Notes: generated by a model from the letters alone, not told the origin. A stretch of DNA of 64,000 bases from Demequina litorisediminis (GCF_030161615.1 NZ_BSUN01000001.1:2813727-2877726), one strand, 5' to 3'; shown: positions 38,773-49,580, counted from the stretch's first letter. A program made the numbers and translations.

Positions 38773-40106
38773 CCTCCCCCACCACAGTGGTGCGCCGCCG
38801 CTTCGTCACCCTCACCGCCCTGCGCTGGCTCCCTACGGGTCTCGTCGCCCCCACCTTCGTGCTGCTCCTGAGCGCACGTGGGCTGTCGCTGGCCACCATC
38901 GGTCTCCTCACTGCGCTCTACAGCGCCACCACCGTGCTGAGCGAACTTCCCACCGGCGGCCTCGCCGACGTGCTGGGACGCCGCCCCGTCATCGTCGCCG
39001 CCGCACTCGTCAGTGCTGCATCGGCCATCATGCTGGCCGTATCGACGACGCTGCCGTGGCTGATCGCCGCCGCCGTGGTGATGGGGTTGGCGCGCGCCCT
39101 CGACTCGGGCCCCCTCGAGGCCTGGTACGTGGACGCGGTGCATGCGGTCGAGCCAGGGGCAGACCTCACGCCTGGCCTCGCGCGCGCCGCGATGGCGGAG
39201 TCGGTGGCGTTGTCCGCGGGCGCACTCGCCTCTGGCGCGGTCGTGGCCTGGGCGCCGATGCCGACATCGGACGCGCTCGTCATCGCACTCTCACTGCCCT
39301 TCCTTCTGAAGGCCGCTCTCACCCTCGTGCAGTTGGTGTTCGTCGCACGCTGGGTGCACGACGACGTGGCCGCCACCACCGCCAGCGAAGCGGCCGACGC
39401 GACCGCGGGTGGTCGCGTCGCACGCATCGTGGCGAACGCCACCGCCACCTCGCGGGACGTGCCCCACGCCATCGGACGCGGCGTACGGCTCGCGGTGGCG
39501 CGCCACACGCTACGCCGGCTCCTCCTCCTGACCGCAGCCTTCGGCGCCGCTCTCGCCGGCATCGAACTCCTGGCGCCGTCCCACGCCGCCAACCTGCTCG
39601 GCGGCACAGCCAACGCCGCCGGTCCCTACGCCGTCCTCGTCACTGCGGGCTTCCTGGGCTCCGCCGCCGGGTCGGCGCTCGCGCCCCTGGCAGGTCGACT
39701 CGCGCGGCGCTCGTCCCGTGCCGCCGCGCTGGCGGTCGCGGGCGCCGCCGTCTCCCTTGCCGTGGTCGCTGCGCCGTTCGCGGGCATCGCCGCCGCGGCT
39801 TTCATCGGGTTCTACGTGCTGCTGGGAGTCGCCTTCCCGCTGACGCAGACGCTGATGCATGCCGAGGTCACCGCGACCGAACGCGCCACGATGCTGTCAC
39901 TGAACTCGATGGCCCTCCAGTCCACCGCCATCGTCATCACCGCGACACTCGGGGCGCTCGCGGTCGCCACGTCGACCGCCCTTGCGTTCGCGGTGATCGC
40001 GGTGGTGCTCGGGCTGGGCTCTCTCACCCTGGTGCGGTGGCCGCACGACCCGGCCCCGGCATCGGCCGGGACCACGTCGGCGACTACCGCCGAGGCATCG
40101 GCCTAG
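38769..40106 (+). CDS. MFS transporter
   Basis: Intact frame of 445 residues with twelve predicted hydrophobic segments. The loop between helices 2 and 3, GGLADVLGRRPVIV, is the MFS motif A (GxLaDrxGrkxxl). A central cytoplasmic loop of about 50 residues (HDDVAATTASEAADATAGGR onward) separates the two halves. Probably a drug or small-molecule exporter controlled by the adjacent regulator; substrate unknown. The last three bases overlap the convergent gene's stop. Confidence 0.9.
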   Translation: MTSPTTVVRRRFVTLTALRWLPTGLVAPTFVLLLSARGLSLATIGLLTALYSATTVLSELPTGGLADVLGRRPVIVAAALVSAASAIMLAVSTTLPWLIAAAVVMGLARALDSGPLEAWYVDAVHAVEPGADLTPGLARAAMAESVALSAGALASGAVVAWAPMPTSDALVIALSLPFLLKAALTLVQLVFVARWVHDDVAATTASEAADATAGGRVARIVANATATSRDVPHAIGRGVRLAVARHTLRRLLLLTAAFGAALAGIELLAPSHAANLLGGTANAAGPYAVLVTAGFLGSAAGSALAPLAGRLARRSSRAAALAVAGAAVSLAVVAAPFAGIAAAAFIGFYVLLGVAFPLTQTLMHAEVTATERATMLSLNSMALQSTAIVITATLGALAVATSTALAFAVIAVVLGLGSLTLVRWPHDPAPASAGTTSATTAEASA

Positions 40107-41283
40107 TAGACGGCGTCGTAGTAGTCGCGCGGGTCGAACACCGCATCCATGTAGTAGAGCGAACGCCACCGGTGGAAGACACCGCGGTCGGAATTGGTGC
40201 CCGTGCCGTCCGACGTGTTGCCCTCGTAGAACCAGGCTCCGGAGGCTCGTGACGCGGTCCACGATGGCCGCGTGGCTGGTGCCGTCTCCGGCATGCCAGT
40301 TCATGAGCACCACGTCGCCGGGATCCAGGTCCGAGAGGCTGACGTTCCAGTCGAGCACGCCCTCGGACTGCAGGCTGCTGACGAAGGACGGCGAACCGTA
40401 GGCTCGAGTCGAAGTACTTCTCCTTCGGCACGTAGCCCGGGTAGCCCGCGGCCTCAAAGACCCACGACACGTACACGGAGCACCACGCGCTGCTGCCGCC
40501 GATCCAGTCGTTGTACTTGTTGTTGCGGAAGGACGGCTCGCGGTAACCGACCTGCGAGCGGGCGGTCGCGAGAATCTCGCTCGGCTTCCACGTCACCTTT
40601 GGCGGCACGTAGGTGGGCGCCTTGTACGAGGACTTTCCGTAGCCGCGGAAGAGGAACGCGGCGGTCGCCGCACGCGAGGTGCCGTCGTAGGGACGGAACG
40701 TGCCGTCAGCGAAGCCGGTGGTCATACCGGTGGAGGCGAGCCACGAGACCTCCTTGTAGAACTTCGACGACGTACGCATGTCCTTGAACCGAGACGACGA
40801 CGGCGGCGAGTAGGACGGCGAACCCTTGAAGCGATAGAGGAACGCGGCCATCGCCGAACGTGAGATGGGCTCGTCGGGGCGGAACGTGCCATCCGACCAA
40901 CCCCGAGAGATCCCCTTGCGGTCCAGCCACACGATCTCCCGGTAGAACTTGTCGCTCTTACTGACGTCCTTGAAGGGCGACGAGCCGGGCAGGGAAACCG
41001 ACGGCTTACCCGCCAGACGGTAGAGGAACGCCGCGAAGGCCTCGCGTGAGACCTCCCAGTTGGGGCGGAACGACTTGTCCGCGAATCCGGTGGTGATGCC
41101 CTTGGAGGTCAGCCACGAGATCTCGCGATAGAACTGATGCGAGCCGGTCACATCCCTGAAGCCCGTGGTCGCGGCCTGCGAGGGTTGAGGGGTCACCGTC
41201 ACGAGGGCCACCGCCATGGTGGTGATGACTGCCCAGACGGCTACTTTTCTGCTGGCGCTTCGCTGCACGTCGACTCCTTGCAT
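40103..41283 (-). CDS. Exported SLH-domain protein with CHAP-type amidase domain (frameshifted in this sequence)
   Basis: 392 residues after correction. Signal peptide VAVWAVITTMAVALVTVT followed by PQPSQA (cleavage after SQA). Three S-layer-homology-like repeats cover residues about 38-220, each with FxDV...FYxEIxWLxxKGITxGxxDxxFRP and SRxAxAAFLYR. The C-terminal CHAP-like hydrolase has catalytic Cys in SAWCSVYVSWVFEAAGYPG and His in GDGTSHAAIVDRVT, with DLDPGDVVLMNWHAG between. Likely a cell-wall-bound peptidoglycan hydrolase. AGCT insertions at 40401 and 40248. Start chosen at ATG 41283 for its GGAG ribosome-binding site. Confidence 0.88.
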
Positions 41284-41373
41284 GGTGCTCCTGCCTGCAC
41301 CCCGGGGCGAGCGCATTCCGCCCACCGTAACCCGCCACATATGAGAATGCCCCTCAGAAGCGCGGGCCCGCCC

Positions 41374-42316
41374 TCAGGAGGTGCGCGTGGGTGCCGTGGA
41401 CGTACGGGCCGGCCGAACGCGCTCCTCGAGAGTTGCCCCCACCTCGGCCAGAAGGTCCACCACGGCACTCACGGCGCGGCGCTGCGCACGGTCTCGCCGC
41501 GCCAGCGCCACGATGCTCCTGGTTGCGCGCACCCCGGTGAGCGGCAGCAACACCAGTCCGGCGCTCGCAGGCGTTGAGAAGCGAGGGAGAAGCCCGACCC
41601 CGTGGCCCGCCTCCACCAGAGACTCCACCAGGCGGTTGTCCCGCACCCGCGCGATGCGGTTCAGGGGCACCCCGCTCGCCGCCTCGATCGACTCGTGAAT
41701 GGTGCCGAAGGGATACCCGGGCGGTACCGCCACCCAGGGCTCATGACAGACGTCCGCAGGCCCGACGGCATCCCTCGAGGCGAGGCGGTGGTGTGAGGGG
41801 ACGGCGACGTCGATGGGCTCGCGCAACACCACCCGGGACACGAGCCCGTGCGCGCCCGCGGGAACATCGGCGCTCAGACTGTGCGCGATGACGAGGTCGG
41901 CGTCCGCGGTGCGTGCGGCGTAGTCAGCCTCGGCGAGATCGAAGTCATCGAGGACTACGTCGATCAGGGTGTCGGCAAGCCGCGTGAACAGGCCCGGCAT
42001 GAGGGCGGCGCCCGCGCTGGGAAGGGTCCCGATCTTGACCGTGCCCGCGGGCGCTCCCCTGCCGGCGTCCAGCCTCCCCTGGACTCGCGCGACAGCGGTC
42101 AAGACATCGTCGGCGCCATCGGCGAGGATCTGACCGGCCCACGTGAGTCGTAGCCCCCGCGAGTAGGGCTCCACCAGCGCCACCCCCAGTTCGCGCTCCG
42201 CGGTCTTCAACTGCTGCGACAGCGCCGAGGGCGTACGAAAGGCTCGCCTCTGCGACGGCCGCCAACGTGCCCCTGTCTCGCAGGTCCCGCAGCAGTTCCA
42301 GGTGGCGCACTTCCAT
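41374..42316 (-). CDS. LysR-family transcriptional regulator (one frameshift)
   Basis: 313 residues after correction. N-terminal winged helix MEVRHLELLRDLRDRGTLAA followed by VAEASFRTPSALSQQLKTAE, the helix-turn-helix; C-terminal periplasmic-binding-like effector domain (TVKIGTLPSAGAALMPGL onward). The AGCT insertion at 42240 sits in the recognition helix (AEASFRTPS). Divergent from the EamA transporter, which it probably controls; effector unknown. Confidence 0.88.
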
Positions 42317-42329
42317 GAAGGCTCCCTAC

Positions 42330-42349
42330 ATAGTTAAGGCCTTCATTAT
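42330..42349. promoter_or_regulatory. Candidate LysR operator in the divergent promoter
   Basis: ATAGTTAAGGCCTTCATTAT is an imperfect dyad centred on AAGGCCTT with AT-rich flanks, in the 71-base gap between the divergent lysR and eamA genes. Position and AT content fit a LysR box; the motif itself is not diagnostic. Confidence 0.4.
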
Positions 42350-42387
42350 TGCTGGTGCATTCACACTCCACCAGCGAGACTCGGGCC

Positions 42388-43310
42388 ATGCCCACCCGCC
42401 ACGTCCTCCTCGCCTTGACCGTCGCCGTGCTCTGGGGCCTCAATTTCCTCGCCATCCACGCCTCGCTTGAACAGTTCCCGCCGCTCTTCCTCGTGGCGCT
42501 ACGGTTCGGGATCATCGCCATCCCCACCGTGCTCTTCGTCCCGCGCCCCCGTGTCCCGTGGAAGTGGCTCATCGCCTACGGGCTCGGCTTTGGCACCCTG
42601 CAGTTCCTGTTCCTGTATGCGGGCATGACCGCAGGGTTCCCCACGGGACTCGCATCGCTCGTCCTCCAAGCATCGGCCCCCTTCACCGTGCTCCTCGGCG
42701 CAGCCTTCCTCGGCGAGCGCCTCGGGCGCCGAGCCCTGACCGGCATCGGCGCCGCCAGCGCGGGCCTCGTGGTGGTGGGCCTTTCGTACGGCGATGCGGC
42801 ACCGCTCGGGCCCTTCTTGCTCGTACTGTGCGGGGCGCTTGGATGGGCCTTAGGCAACATCGCCAGCAGGCAGGCCCGTGCCGACAAGCCTCTGAATCTC
42901 GTGCTGTGGATGAGCATCGTGCCGCCGCTGCCGATGCTCGCACTGTCGCTTGGCGTCGAGGGTCCAGCCCGCATCGGGGACGCTATCGCTACCTCGCTGA
43001 GCCCGGCCGCGATTCCGGCGTGGATCGGCCTCGCCTACACGATTGCGCTGGGCACGCTGCTCGGGTCAGGGATCTGGGTGTGGCTGATGGCACGTCACCC
43101 CGCGGGGTCGGTCGCACCGTTCTCGATGCTGGTTCCGGTCGTCGGCATCGCCGCCGCATGGATCGTCCTCGACGAACGCCCCGCGTGGCTCGAGGCTCGC
43201 GGGCGGCGTGCTCATCGTGGGCGGGGTGCTGTGGGCCTCACGGCAGCAAGGCTCGGGACTCCAGCCAGCCGCACCCTGGGCAGCCCGCCACCGCATCGGC
43301 GCTCCCCTAG
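42388..43310 (+). CDS. EamA/DMT-family transporter (frameshifted in this sequence)
   Basis: 306 residues after correction, ten hydrophobic segments in two EamA repeats (VLLALTVAVLWGLNFLAIHA ... LGERLGRRALTGIGAASAGL; second half from LLVLCGALGWALGNIASRQA). Probably an amino-acid or metabolite exporter. An AGCT insertion near 43196 (AWLELAGGVLIVGGVLW restored) and a second suspected one near 43253 (CAAGCTCGG to CAAGGCTCGG) break the C terminus. Correcting both ends the protein at TAG 43310, just before the twin palindrome; without the second correction the frame would run through the palindrome into aspS. Start at 42388 lacks a clear ribosome-binding site. Confidence 0.87.
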
Positions 43311-43316
43311 ATGCAC

Positions 43317-43372
43317 CAAATGGATCCATTTGTCTCATGTCAGCGCTTAGACGAGACAAATGGATCCATTTG
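43317..43372. repeat. Twin 16-base palindromes forming a 20-base inverted repeat
   Basis: The 16-base palindrome CAAATGGATCCATTTG occurs at 43317-43332 and again at 43357-43372. Including the adjacent GTCTC/GAGAC bases, the two copies form a perfect 20-base inverted repeat around a 16-base loop. It lies between the convergent stops of the EamA gene and aspS. Most likely a bidirectional terminator, but its AT-rich, doubly palindromic form differs from the GC-rich terminators elsewhere in the window. Confidence 0.8.
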
Positions 43373-43401
43373 ACGGAAAGACGGTGGGTGCTGCGGAAGG
43401 G

Positions 43402-45187
43402 TTAGGCGGTGGGAGCCTCCGCGGCCTCGTCGTCCACCTCGGCGACATAGTCCACGCCAGCCTCCGCGCGCTGCTCGTCCGTAATGGGAGCGGGCGCCGA
43501 GGTCAGCGGGTCGTAGCCGCCACCCGACTTCGGGAACGCGATGACGTCGCGGATCGAGTCCGCGCCCGTCAGCAACGCCACGATGCGGTCCCAACCGAAC
43601 GCGATGCCGCCGTGCGGAGGCGCGCCGAACGAGAAAGCCTCGAGCAGGAAGCCGAACTTTTCCTGAGCCTCCTCCTCGCCGATGCCCATGACCTTGAACA
43701 CGCGCTCCTGCACGTCCTGGCGGTGGATACGAATCGAACCGCCACCAATCTCGTTGCCGTTGCAGACGATGTCATACGCGTAGGCGAGCGCGTTGCCGGG
43801 GTCGGACTCGAACGAGTCGAGCCACTCGGGCTTGGGAGAGGTGAATGCGTGGTGCACGGCGGTCCACGACGAGTGGCCGAGCGCCACGTCGTCATCGTCC
43901 GCGTCGACAGCCTTGAACAGCGGCGCGTCGACCACCCAGCAGAACTCGAAGCGGTCGGGGTCCATCAGGCCCAGACGGCGTCCGATCTCCAGACGTGCGG
44001 CGCCGAGCAGGGCGCGTGACGCACCCGGCTTGCCGGCCGCGAAGAACACGCAGTCGCCGGGGTTCGCACCCGTGGCCTCGGCCAGTCCCGCGAGTTCTGC
44101 CTCGGAGAGGTTCTTGGCCACCGGCCCGGTCAGGGTGCCGTCCTCCTGCACCAAGACATACGCGAGGCCCTTGGCACCGCGCTGCTTGGCCCATTCCTGC
44201 CACGCGTCGAGGGTCTTGCGCGGCTGCGACGCGCCTCCGGGCATGACGACCGCACCGACGTACTCGTTCTGGAACACCCGGAACGGGGTGTCCTTGAAGT
44301 ACGCGGTGAGTTCGGTGAGTTCGAGGCCGAAGCGCAGGTCGGGCTTGTCCGAACCGAAGCGAGCCATAGCGTCGTTGAACGTGATGCGCGGGATCGGCGT
44401 CGAGATCTCGACACCGATGAGGCTCCACAGTTCCTTGACGATTTCCTCGCCAAGGGCGATGACGTCGTCCTGGTCGACGAAGGCTCATCTCGATGTCGAG
44501 CCTGAGTGAACTCGGGCTGGCGGTCTGCGCGGAAGTCTTCATCGCGGTAGCAGCGAGCGATCTGGTAGTAGCGCTCCATGCCGGCCACCATGAGCAGGCT
44601 GCTTGAACAGGCTGCGGCGATTGCGGCAGCGCGTACCAGGACCCCGGCGCAAGGCGCGCGGGCACCAGGAAGTCGCGAGCACCCTCGGGCGTCGAACGCG
44701 TCAGCGTCGGCGTCTCGATCTCGAGGAACTCGTGGCGGTCGAGCACGCGGCGTGCCGCCTGGTTCGCCTTGGAGCGCAGCACCAGGTTGGCGCGCGGCTG
44801 CGGACGGCGCAGGTCGATGTAGCGGTACTTGAGGCGAGCCTCCTCGCCGACGGTGACGTGCTCATCCACGGGCATCGGCAGCGGCGCGGCCTCGTTGAGG
44901 ATGGTCACCTCGGAGACGACCACCTCAATCTCACCGGACGGGAGGTTGGGGTTCGCGGAACCTGCGGGGCGCTCGCGCACTTCGCCCGTCACCTGCAAGA
45001 CGTACTCGTTGCGGAGGCTGTGGGCCACCTCCTCGCGGATGACGACCTGGGCGAAACCCGAGGCGTCACGCAGATCAATGAACGCCACGCCGCCGTGATC
45101 GCGGCGACGCCCGACCCATCCGGCCAGAGTGACGGTGGTGCCCGCGTCGGTGGCGCGGAGGTTTCCTGCGAGGTGGGTGCGAAGCAC
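43402..45187 (-). CDS. aspS: Aspartyl-tRNA synthetase (frameshifted in this sequence)
   Basis: 593 residues after correction. GTG start with AAAGG ribosome-binding site; N-terminal OB anticodon domain ([20 protein letters not shown]), class II motif 1 region [20 protein letters not shown], motif 2 [20 protein letters not shown], the bacterial GAD insertion domain, and motif 3 [18 protein letters not shown] insertions at 44613, 44600, 44506 and 44485, the first two 13 bases apart ([15 protein letters not shown] restored). Whether it is discriminating or makes Asp-tRNA(Asn) as well cannot be told from the sequence alone. Confidence 0.95.
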
Positions 45188-45282
45188 GATCAACCTTTCT
45201 GGGCACGCTAGACGGGCGTGCCGGTTCGCTTGAGGGTTGCGGTCAAGTCTAGGGCCCACGCTGTGGGCCGGTGGCGTCAGCC

Positions 45283-46639
45283 TTACGGGCGGACGATGCC
45301 GGGACGGGCGTCCTCGGCGGGCGGCACCCAGGCATCGGCATCAGCAGGCGCCTGGTCACCCGAGCGGATGTCCTTCACCTCGCCGTCGCCGTCCGCACCT
45401 GGGAACCACACGAAGGGAATCGCGCGACGGTCCGCGAACTGAATCTGCTTGCCGAACTTCGCGGCGGTGGGCGACACCTCACAGGCGATGCCACGGGCTC
45501 GCAGGCGGTCGGCGATGGTCGCGGACTGCGCTCGCGAGTCCTCGTCGATCACGGCGACGAGGACGGCGCTCGGGACACCACGATTGGCCCTCGCGAGGCC
45601 CGCGCCCAGCATGCGGCTGAGCAGACGCGAGACGCCGATCGACATACCGACGCCGGGGAAGCCCCCACCGGCGACGAGCGAGTCATACCGGCCGCCCGAA
45701 CAGATGGACCCCAGGTCTTCGTGCCCCTGCAGGAACGTCTCATAGACCGAGCCCGTGTAGTAGTCGAGTCCGCGTGCGATCCGCAGGTCCGCCACCGCGG
45801 TACCCGGCACGGCCGCGTTCACACCCTCGACCAGCGCCACCAGGGCCGCGATGCCTGCGCTGAGCCTGCTCCTGCGCATCGGCCACATCCTCGATGGTGG
45901 TGGTCGTCGCCCACAGGTCCTCGATCGCAGTGGCGAACGAGCCGTCGGTCGCGCTGATGCGCGCAAGGCTCCAGGATTGCATCGGTCGCCGTGACGGCGA
46001 TGCCCTTCTCGGTGAGGCTCAGCGCGCACCCCGTCGGGGCCGATCTTGTCGAGCCTTGTCGACGCTTCGGAGCGCACCAGCGACGTCCTCGATGCCCACG
46101 CCGCGGTAGAAACCGTCGACGAGCCGGCGGTTATTGACGTGCATCGTCACCGCGGGCAAGGGCAGCGATGCGAGCGCGCGCGCCATGACGACGGCCACCT
46201 CGACCTCGAGGTGCGCGGGCAGGTTGTCCCGGCCCACGATGTCGATGTCGGCCTGATAGAACTCGCGGTAACGACCCTCTTGCGGCCGCTCACCGCGCCA
46301 CACCTTCTGAATCTGGAAGCGACGGAACGGGAACGCCAGGTCGTTCTGGAACTCCTCCGTGTAGCGCGCGAACGGCACCGTCAGGTCGAAGTGAAGCCCC
46401 GGCTTCGCCTCGGAGTCCTGCTCCGCCCCCAGCCGGCCAAGCGTGTAAATCTCCTTGGCGGCATCGGACTTGCCTGCGAGGCGGTCCAGAGTCTCGACCA
46501 CTCGCGTCTCGATCTCGGCGAAACCGTGAAGGCGGAAGACCTCCTTCAAGGAGTCGATCACCTGCGCCTCCACCACGCGGTCGGCAGGGGTCCACTCGGG
46601 GAATCCGGACAGGGGTCGCACTCGGGCCATGACGGCCAT
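45283..46639 (-). CDS. hisS: Histidyl-tRNA synthetase (frameshifted in this sequence)
   Basis: 450 residues after correction. [20 protein letters not shown] and [16 protein letters not shown] at the N terminus, motif 2 [20 protein letters not shown], the HisA motif [15 protein letters not shown], and [21 protein letters not shown]-terminal anticodon domain from [17 protein letters not shown] insertions at 46054, 46018, 45967 and 45866. ATG 46639 was preferred over 46630 because AGGA lies seven bases upstream. Probably co-transcribed with aspS 95 bases downstream. Confidence 0.95.
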
Positions 46640-46726
46640 TGTTCCATCCTGACTGGTGGAACCCTGTCCACTCACGACCCCACCCCTAGACTGACGCGCG
46701 AACAGCCACTGAGACGTTGAGGTGAC

Positions 46727-47529
46727 ATGACCACCAAGAAGCAGGCCAAGGCCAACGCCAAGCGCCAGCACTCCAAGGCTCGAAGCGCGTCAGGCCGCGA
46801 AACGAGCCGCGCACGAGCGCCGCATCAGGATCGTCGCAGCGATCACGGTCGCCGCGCTCGTCCTCGGTGCCGCCTCCACCCTCATCGTGATGGCCGTCAT
46901 CAACAGCGGGAACGACGACGTGGCCGCGACGCCCACGCAGACGGCCGATGCCTCGGCGAGCGACGACGCCATCAGCACTTCCTCAGGATGGGCCAACTCC
47001 CCCGAACCCCCGGACCCCTCGACGGCCGAGTCCAGGCAATGGTCCGCGACCATCGCGACCAACCTCGGTGACATCACCGTGACTCTTGACGGCGAGAACG
47101 CTCCCCAGGCCACCGCAAGGCTTCATCGCGTTGGCCCAGGACGGCTACTTCGACCAGACTGAATGCCACCGCATCACCACTAGCGGCATCTACGTGCTCC
47201 AGTGCGGCGACCCGACGGCCACAGGAACGGGCGGTCCCGCCTACTCGTACGGACCCATTGAGAACGCTCCCGCGGACGACGTTTACCCGGCTGGCACCCT
47301 CGCGATGGCACGGGTGGGCGGCGACGGCGAATCCATGGGAAGCCAGTTCTTCATCGTCTACGACGACTCCACCATCCCCTCCGACTCGGCCGGCGGCTAC
47401 ACAGTGTTCGGGCAGGTCACGGAGGGTTTGAGTATTGTTGAGGGCGTTGCCAGTGCCGGAACCATCACAGGCGAGTCCGACGGACAGCCGGCACAGTCCG
47501 TCATCCTGAACGAGGTGTCTGTATCGTGA
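46727..47529 (+). CDS. Membrane-anchored cyclophilin-type peptidyl-prolyl isomerase (frameshifted in this sequence)
   Basis: 266 residues after correction. Basic N terminus (KKQAKANAKRQHSK), one transmembrane helix (IVAAITVAALVLGAASTLIV, about residues 36-55), a Ser/Thr/Pro/Asp linker, then the cyclophilin domain: GDITVTLDGENAPQATASFI, FDQTECHRITTSG, VLQCGDPTATGTGGPAY, GSQFFIVYDDS, YTVFGQVTEG. Probably folds proteins outside the membrane. AGCT insertions at 46783 and 47121. Divergent from hisS. The stop overlaps the next gene's GTG start (GTGA). Confidence 0.9.
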
Positions 47530-48892
47530 CCACCCCCAAGCCCAAGCCGACCCCCAAGCCCGGCCCCCGTCCCGGAACCCCCAGCCCCGTCGTGCTCGCC
47601 CAGCACGCGACCCACCCCGTGAAGGTTCCGGTGGTTGCTGAGGTCACCGACGAGCAGGTCGAGACTGCGAAGGGCTTTGGTGCCATCGAGGGCGAGTCCG
47701 TTGTCGTCACCATCGGCGACGAGAAGGTGACCGTGGGAGCCGCCACCGGCGACGACCCGCTGGCCCCGTACGCGAAGGCGTTCTACGAGCTCTCGGCGTC
47801 GATCGAGCGCTTCCACGCACGCCTCGCGTCCGCGGAGGCTCAGCCCCAAGGACATCGACGACTCGATCGGCGCGCTCTCGCCGCAGTTGGAGACCCCGGC
47901 CGTGGTGGGCGACGTCGCCGCGTTGCGTACCCGGTTCGCGGAGGTCGAGAAGGAAGCGCTGGAGACGCGCGAGCGGATTCAGGCCGAACGTGACGCCGCA
48001 CGCGCCGAGGCGCTCGCTGCCCGCGAGGAGATCGTGGTGAAGGCCGAGGCCATCGCCGCGAAGCCCGAGTCCCAGGTGCACTGGAAGAACGACACCGCCG
48101 AACTGCGTGCCCTGCTTGACACGTGGAAGGAAGCGCAGCGCAGCAACGCGCGCATCGCGAAGGATGCCGAGCGCGAACTGTGGAAGCGTTTCACCGCCGC
48201 CCGCTCGGGATTCGAGAAGGCACGCAAGCACCACTTCGCGCAGGCTCGACAAGGACAACGCTCAGGTCGCCGGCCGCAAGGAGGACCTTGTCGCCCAGGC
48301 CGAACGCCTCGCAGAGTCCTCCGATTGGGACCGCACGGCGCGCGCCTTCAAGGACCTCATGGGCGAGTGGAAGACCGCTGGCCGTGGTCGCCGTAGCGTC
48401 GACGACGCGCTGTGGAAGCGGTTCCAGACGGCCCAGGACGCGTTCTTCGACGCGCGCCGCTCCGCCTCGGACGCCGAAGACGAGGCCCTCGCGGGCAACG
48501 TCGAGGCGAAGGAGGCCGCGGTGGTCGAGGCCGAGGCTCTGCTGCCCCTGACCGACCTCGACAACGCGAAGCGACAGTTGCGTGCGATCCAGGACCGCTT
48601 CGAGGACGCCGGCCGGGTGCCGCGTGCCGACGTGGCTCGCCTCAACAAGCGCATGGGCGTGGTCGAGAAGGCCGTCCGCGACGCCGAGGACGCCCAGTGG
48701 AACTCCCGCAACCCCGAGCAGAGCGTCGCGCCACGGGTGCCGCCGCCCAGGCTCGAGGCCGCGATCGGCGAACTCGAGGCCGATCTCGCCGCCGCGAAGG
48801 AGGCCGGAGACAAGCGCAAGGTGAAGGAGGCCGAGGAGGCCCTCGCCGCCCGCCGCGCCTGGCTTGAGCAGATCCAGGGAGTGGTGTCCTAA
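47526..48892 (+). CDS. DUF349-domain coiled-coil protein (frameshifted in this sequence)
   Basis: 454 residues after correction. N terminus of Pro/Lys repeats (PKPKPTPKPGPRPGTP), then a region ending near residue 110 and about three DUF349 repeats, each a helical W-K-x-x-G/A-x-x-x-x-x-x-x-x-LW-x-x-F pattern (LLDTWKEAQRSNARIAKD...LWKRF; LMGEWKTAGRGRRSVDDALW). Predominantly long charged helices. Function unknown; in actinobacteria it commonly neighbours relA, as here. AGCT insertions at 47839 and 48242; an AGCT at about 47789 is unaltered. Confidence 0.88.
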
Positions 48893-48909
48893 GACACCCA
48901 CCCAGCCAC

Positions 48910-48948
48910 CAGGGGCCGGGGATGCCGCACTGGCGTCCCCGGCCCCTG
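48910..48948 (+). terminator. Terminator after the DUF349 gene
   Basis: Perfect 13-base stem CAGGGGCCGGGGA / TCCCCGGCCCCTG with a 13-base loop, 18 bases past the stop. Confidence 0.8.
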
Positions 48949-49025
48949 TGCTGTCTCCCGTGCTGCTTGTCCACAGCGTTGCGGCCCGCAGCACAGCGGG
49001 CGCGCTCGCTGAGCACAATGGAGTG

Positions 49026-49580
49026 ATGTGGCTCGTCGACTCCTCCCAGGTAGGCCAGGTCGCGTTCCAGCGCATGGTGCGTGACGGCGACCTGATCGCC
49101 CTGATGGGGACCGGGGCACGGCCGGTCGACATCCCGGACAGCGCACCGCTGCGCACCGCGGCCCTCGCGCCCCTGGTGAGGCCGGGGCTCACGCTGACAG
49201 GCTTGGGAGCGCTGTGGGCACACTTCGGCGGCACACCGCCGACCTCACTCGACGTCCTGGCGTACGAGCATCGCCACTGGAGGTCATGGTCGCCGCCGAT
49301 GCCCACCAGGATGCACACCACGCCGGTGCGCCACGGCGCCGTCGCCACACCAGGTGTCGCGCTCGCGGATGCGTTGCGGTGGGCCGACCTGCGCCGGGCG
49401 ATCCCCGTCGCCTACGCGCTCCTCAGCAGTGGCCGAGTAGCAGCGGCCGATGCGCTCGGCGCGCTCGACGCCATTGCGGCGCAGGACAACTCGTGGCGTC
49501 GCGCGTGGTCCGCGTGGGCTGCGGTGCGCGACGCCCAGGGAGCGGCGCGACGGGTCACAGCGGCCGCTTCGCCCCGGTAA
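49026..49580 (+). CDS. Unknown protein, weakly AbiEi/winged-helix-like
   Basis: 184 residues in an intact frame from ATG 49026. The N-terminal 30 residues (SSQVGQVAFQRMVRDGDLIA) look like the end of a winged helix, and LTLTGLGALWAHFGGTPPTSL resembles the middle domain of AbiEi-type antitoxin/regulator proteins, but no toxin gene adjoins and the match is weak. The last 25 bases overlap the 3' end of the convergent relA gene. No indel detected. Possible alternatives: a degenerate regulator or an orphan. Confidence 0.55.
   Translation: MWLVDSSQVGQVAFQRMVRDGDLIALMGTGARPVDIPDSAPLRTAALAPLVRPGLTLTGLGALWAHFGGTPPTSLDVLAYEHRHWRSWSPPMPTRMHTTPVRHGAVATPGVALADALRWADLRRAIPVAYALLSSGRVAAADALGALDAIAAQDNSWRRAWSAWAAVRDAQGAARRVTAAASPR

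Noticed and set aside
43317..43372. CRISPR repeat or minimal array
   Set aside because: Only two copies, in inverted rather than direct orientation, with a 16-base loop instead of a spacer series and no cas genes.
43208..43405. EamA transporter extending through the twin palindromes into aspS
   Set aside because: A second AGCT-type insertion near 43253 explains the extension; corrected length (306) and stop at 43310 fit the family.
49026..49580. Calling a type IV toxin-antitoxin system here
   Set aside because: Only a weak AbiEi-like segment and no nucleotidyltransferase toxin gene beside it.
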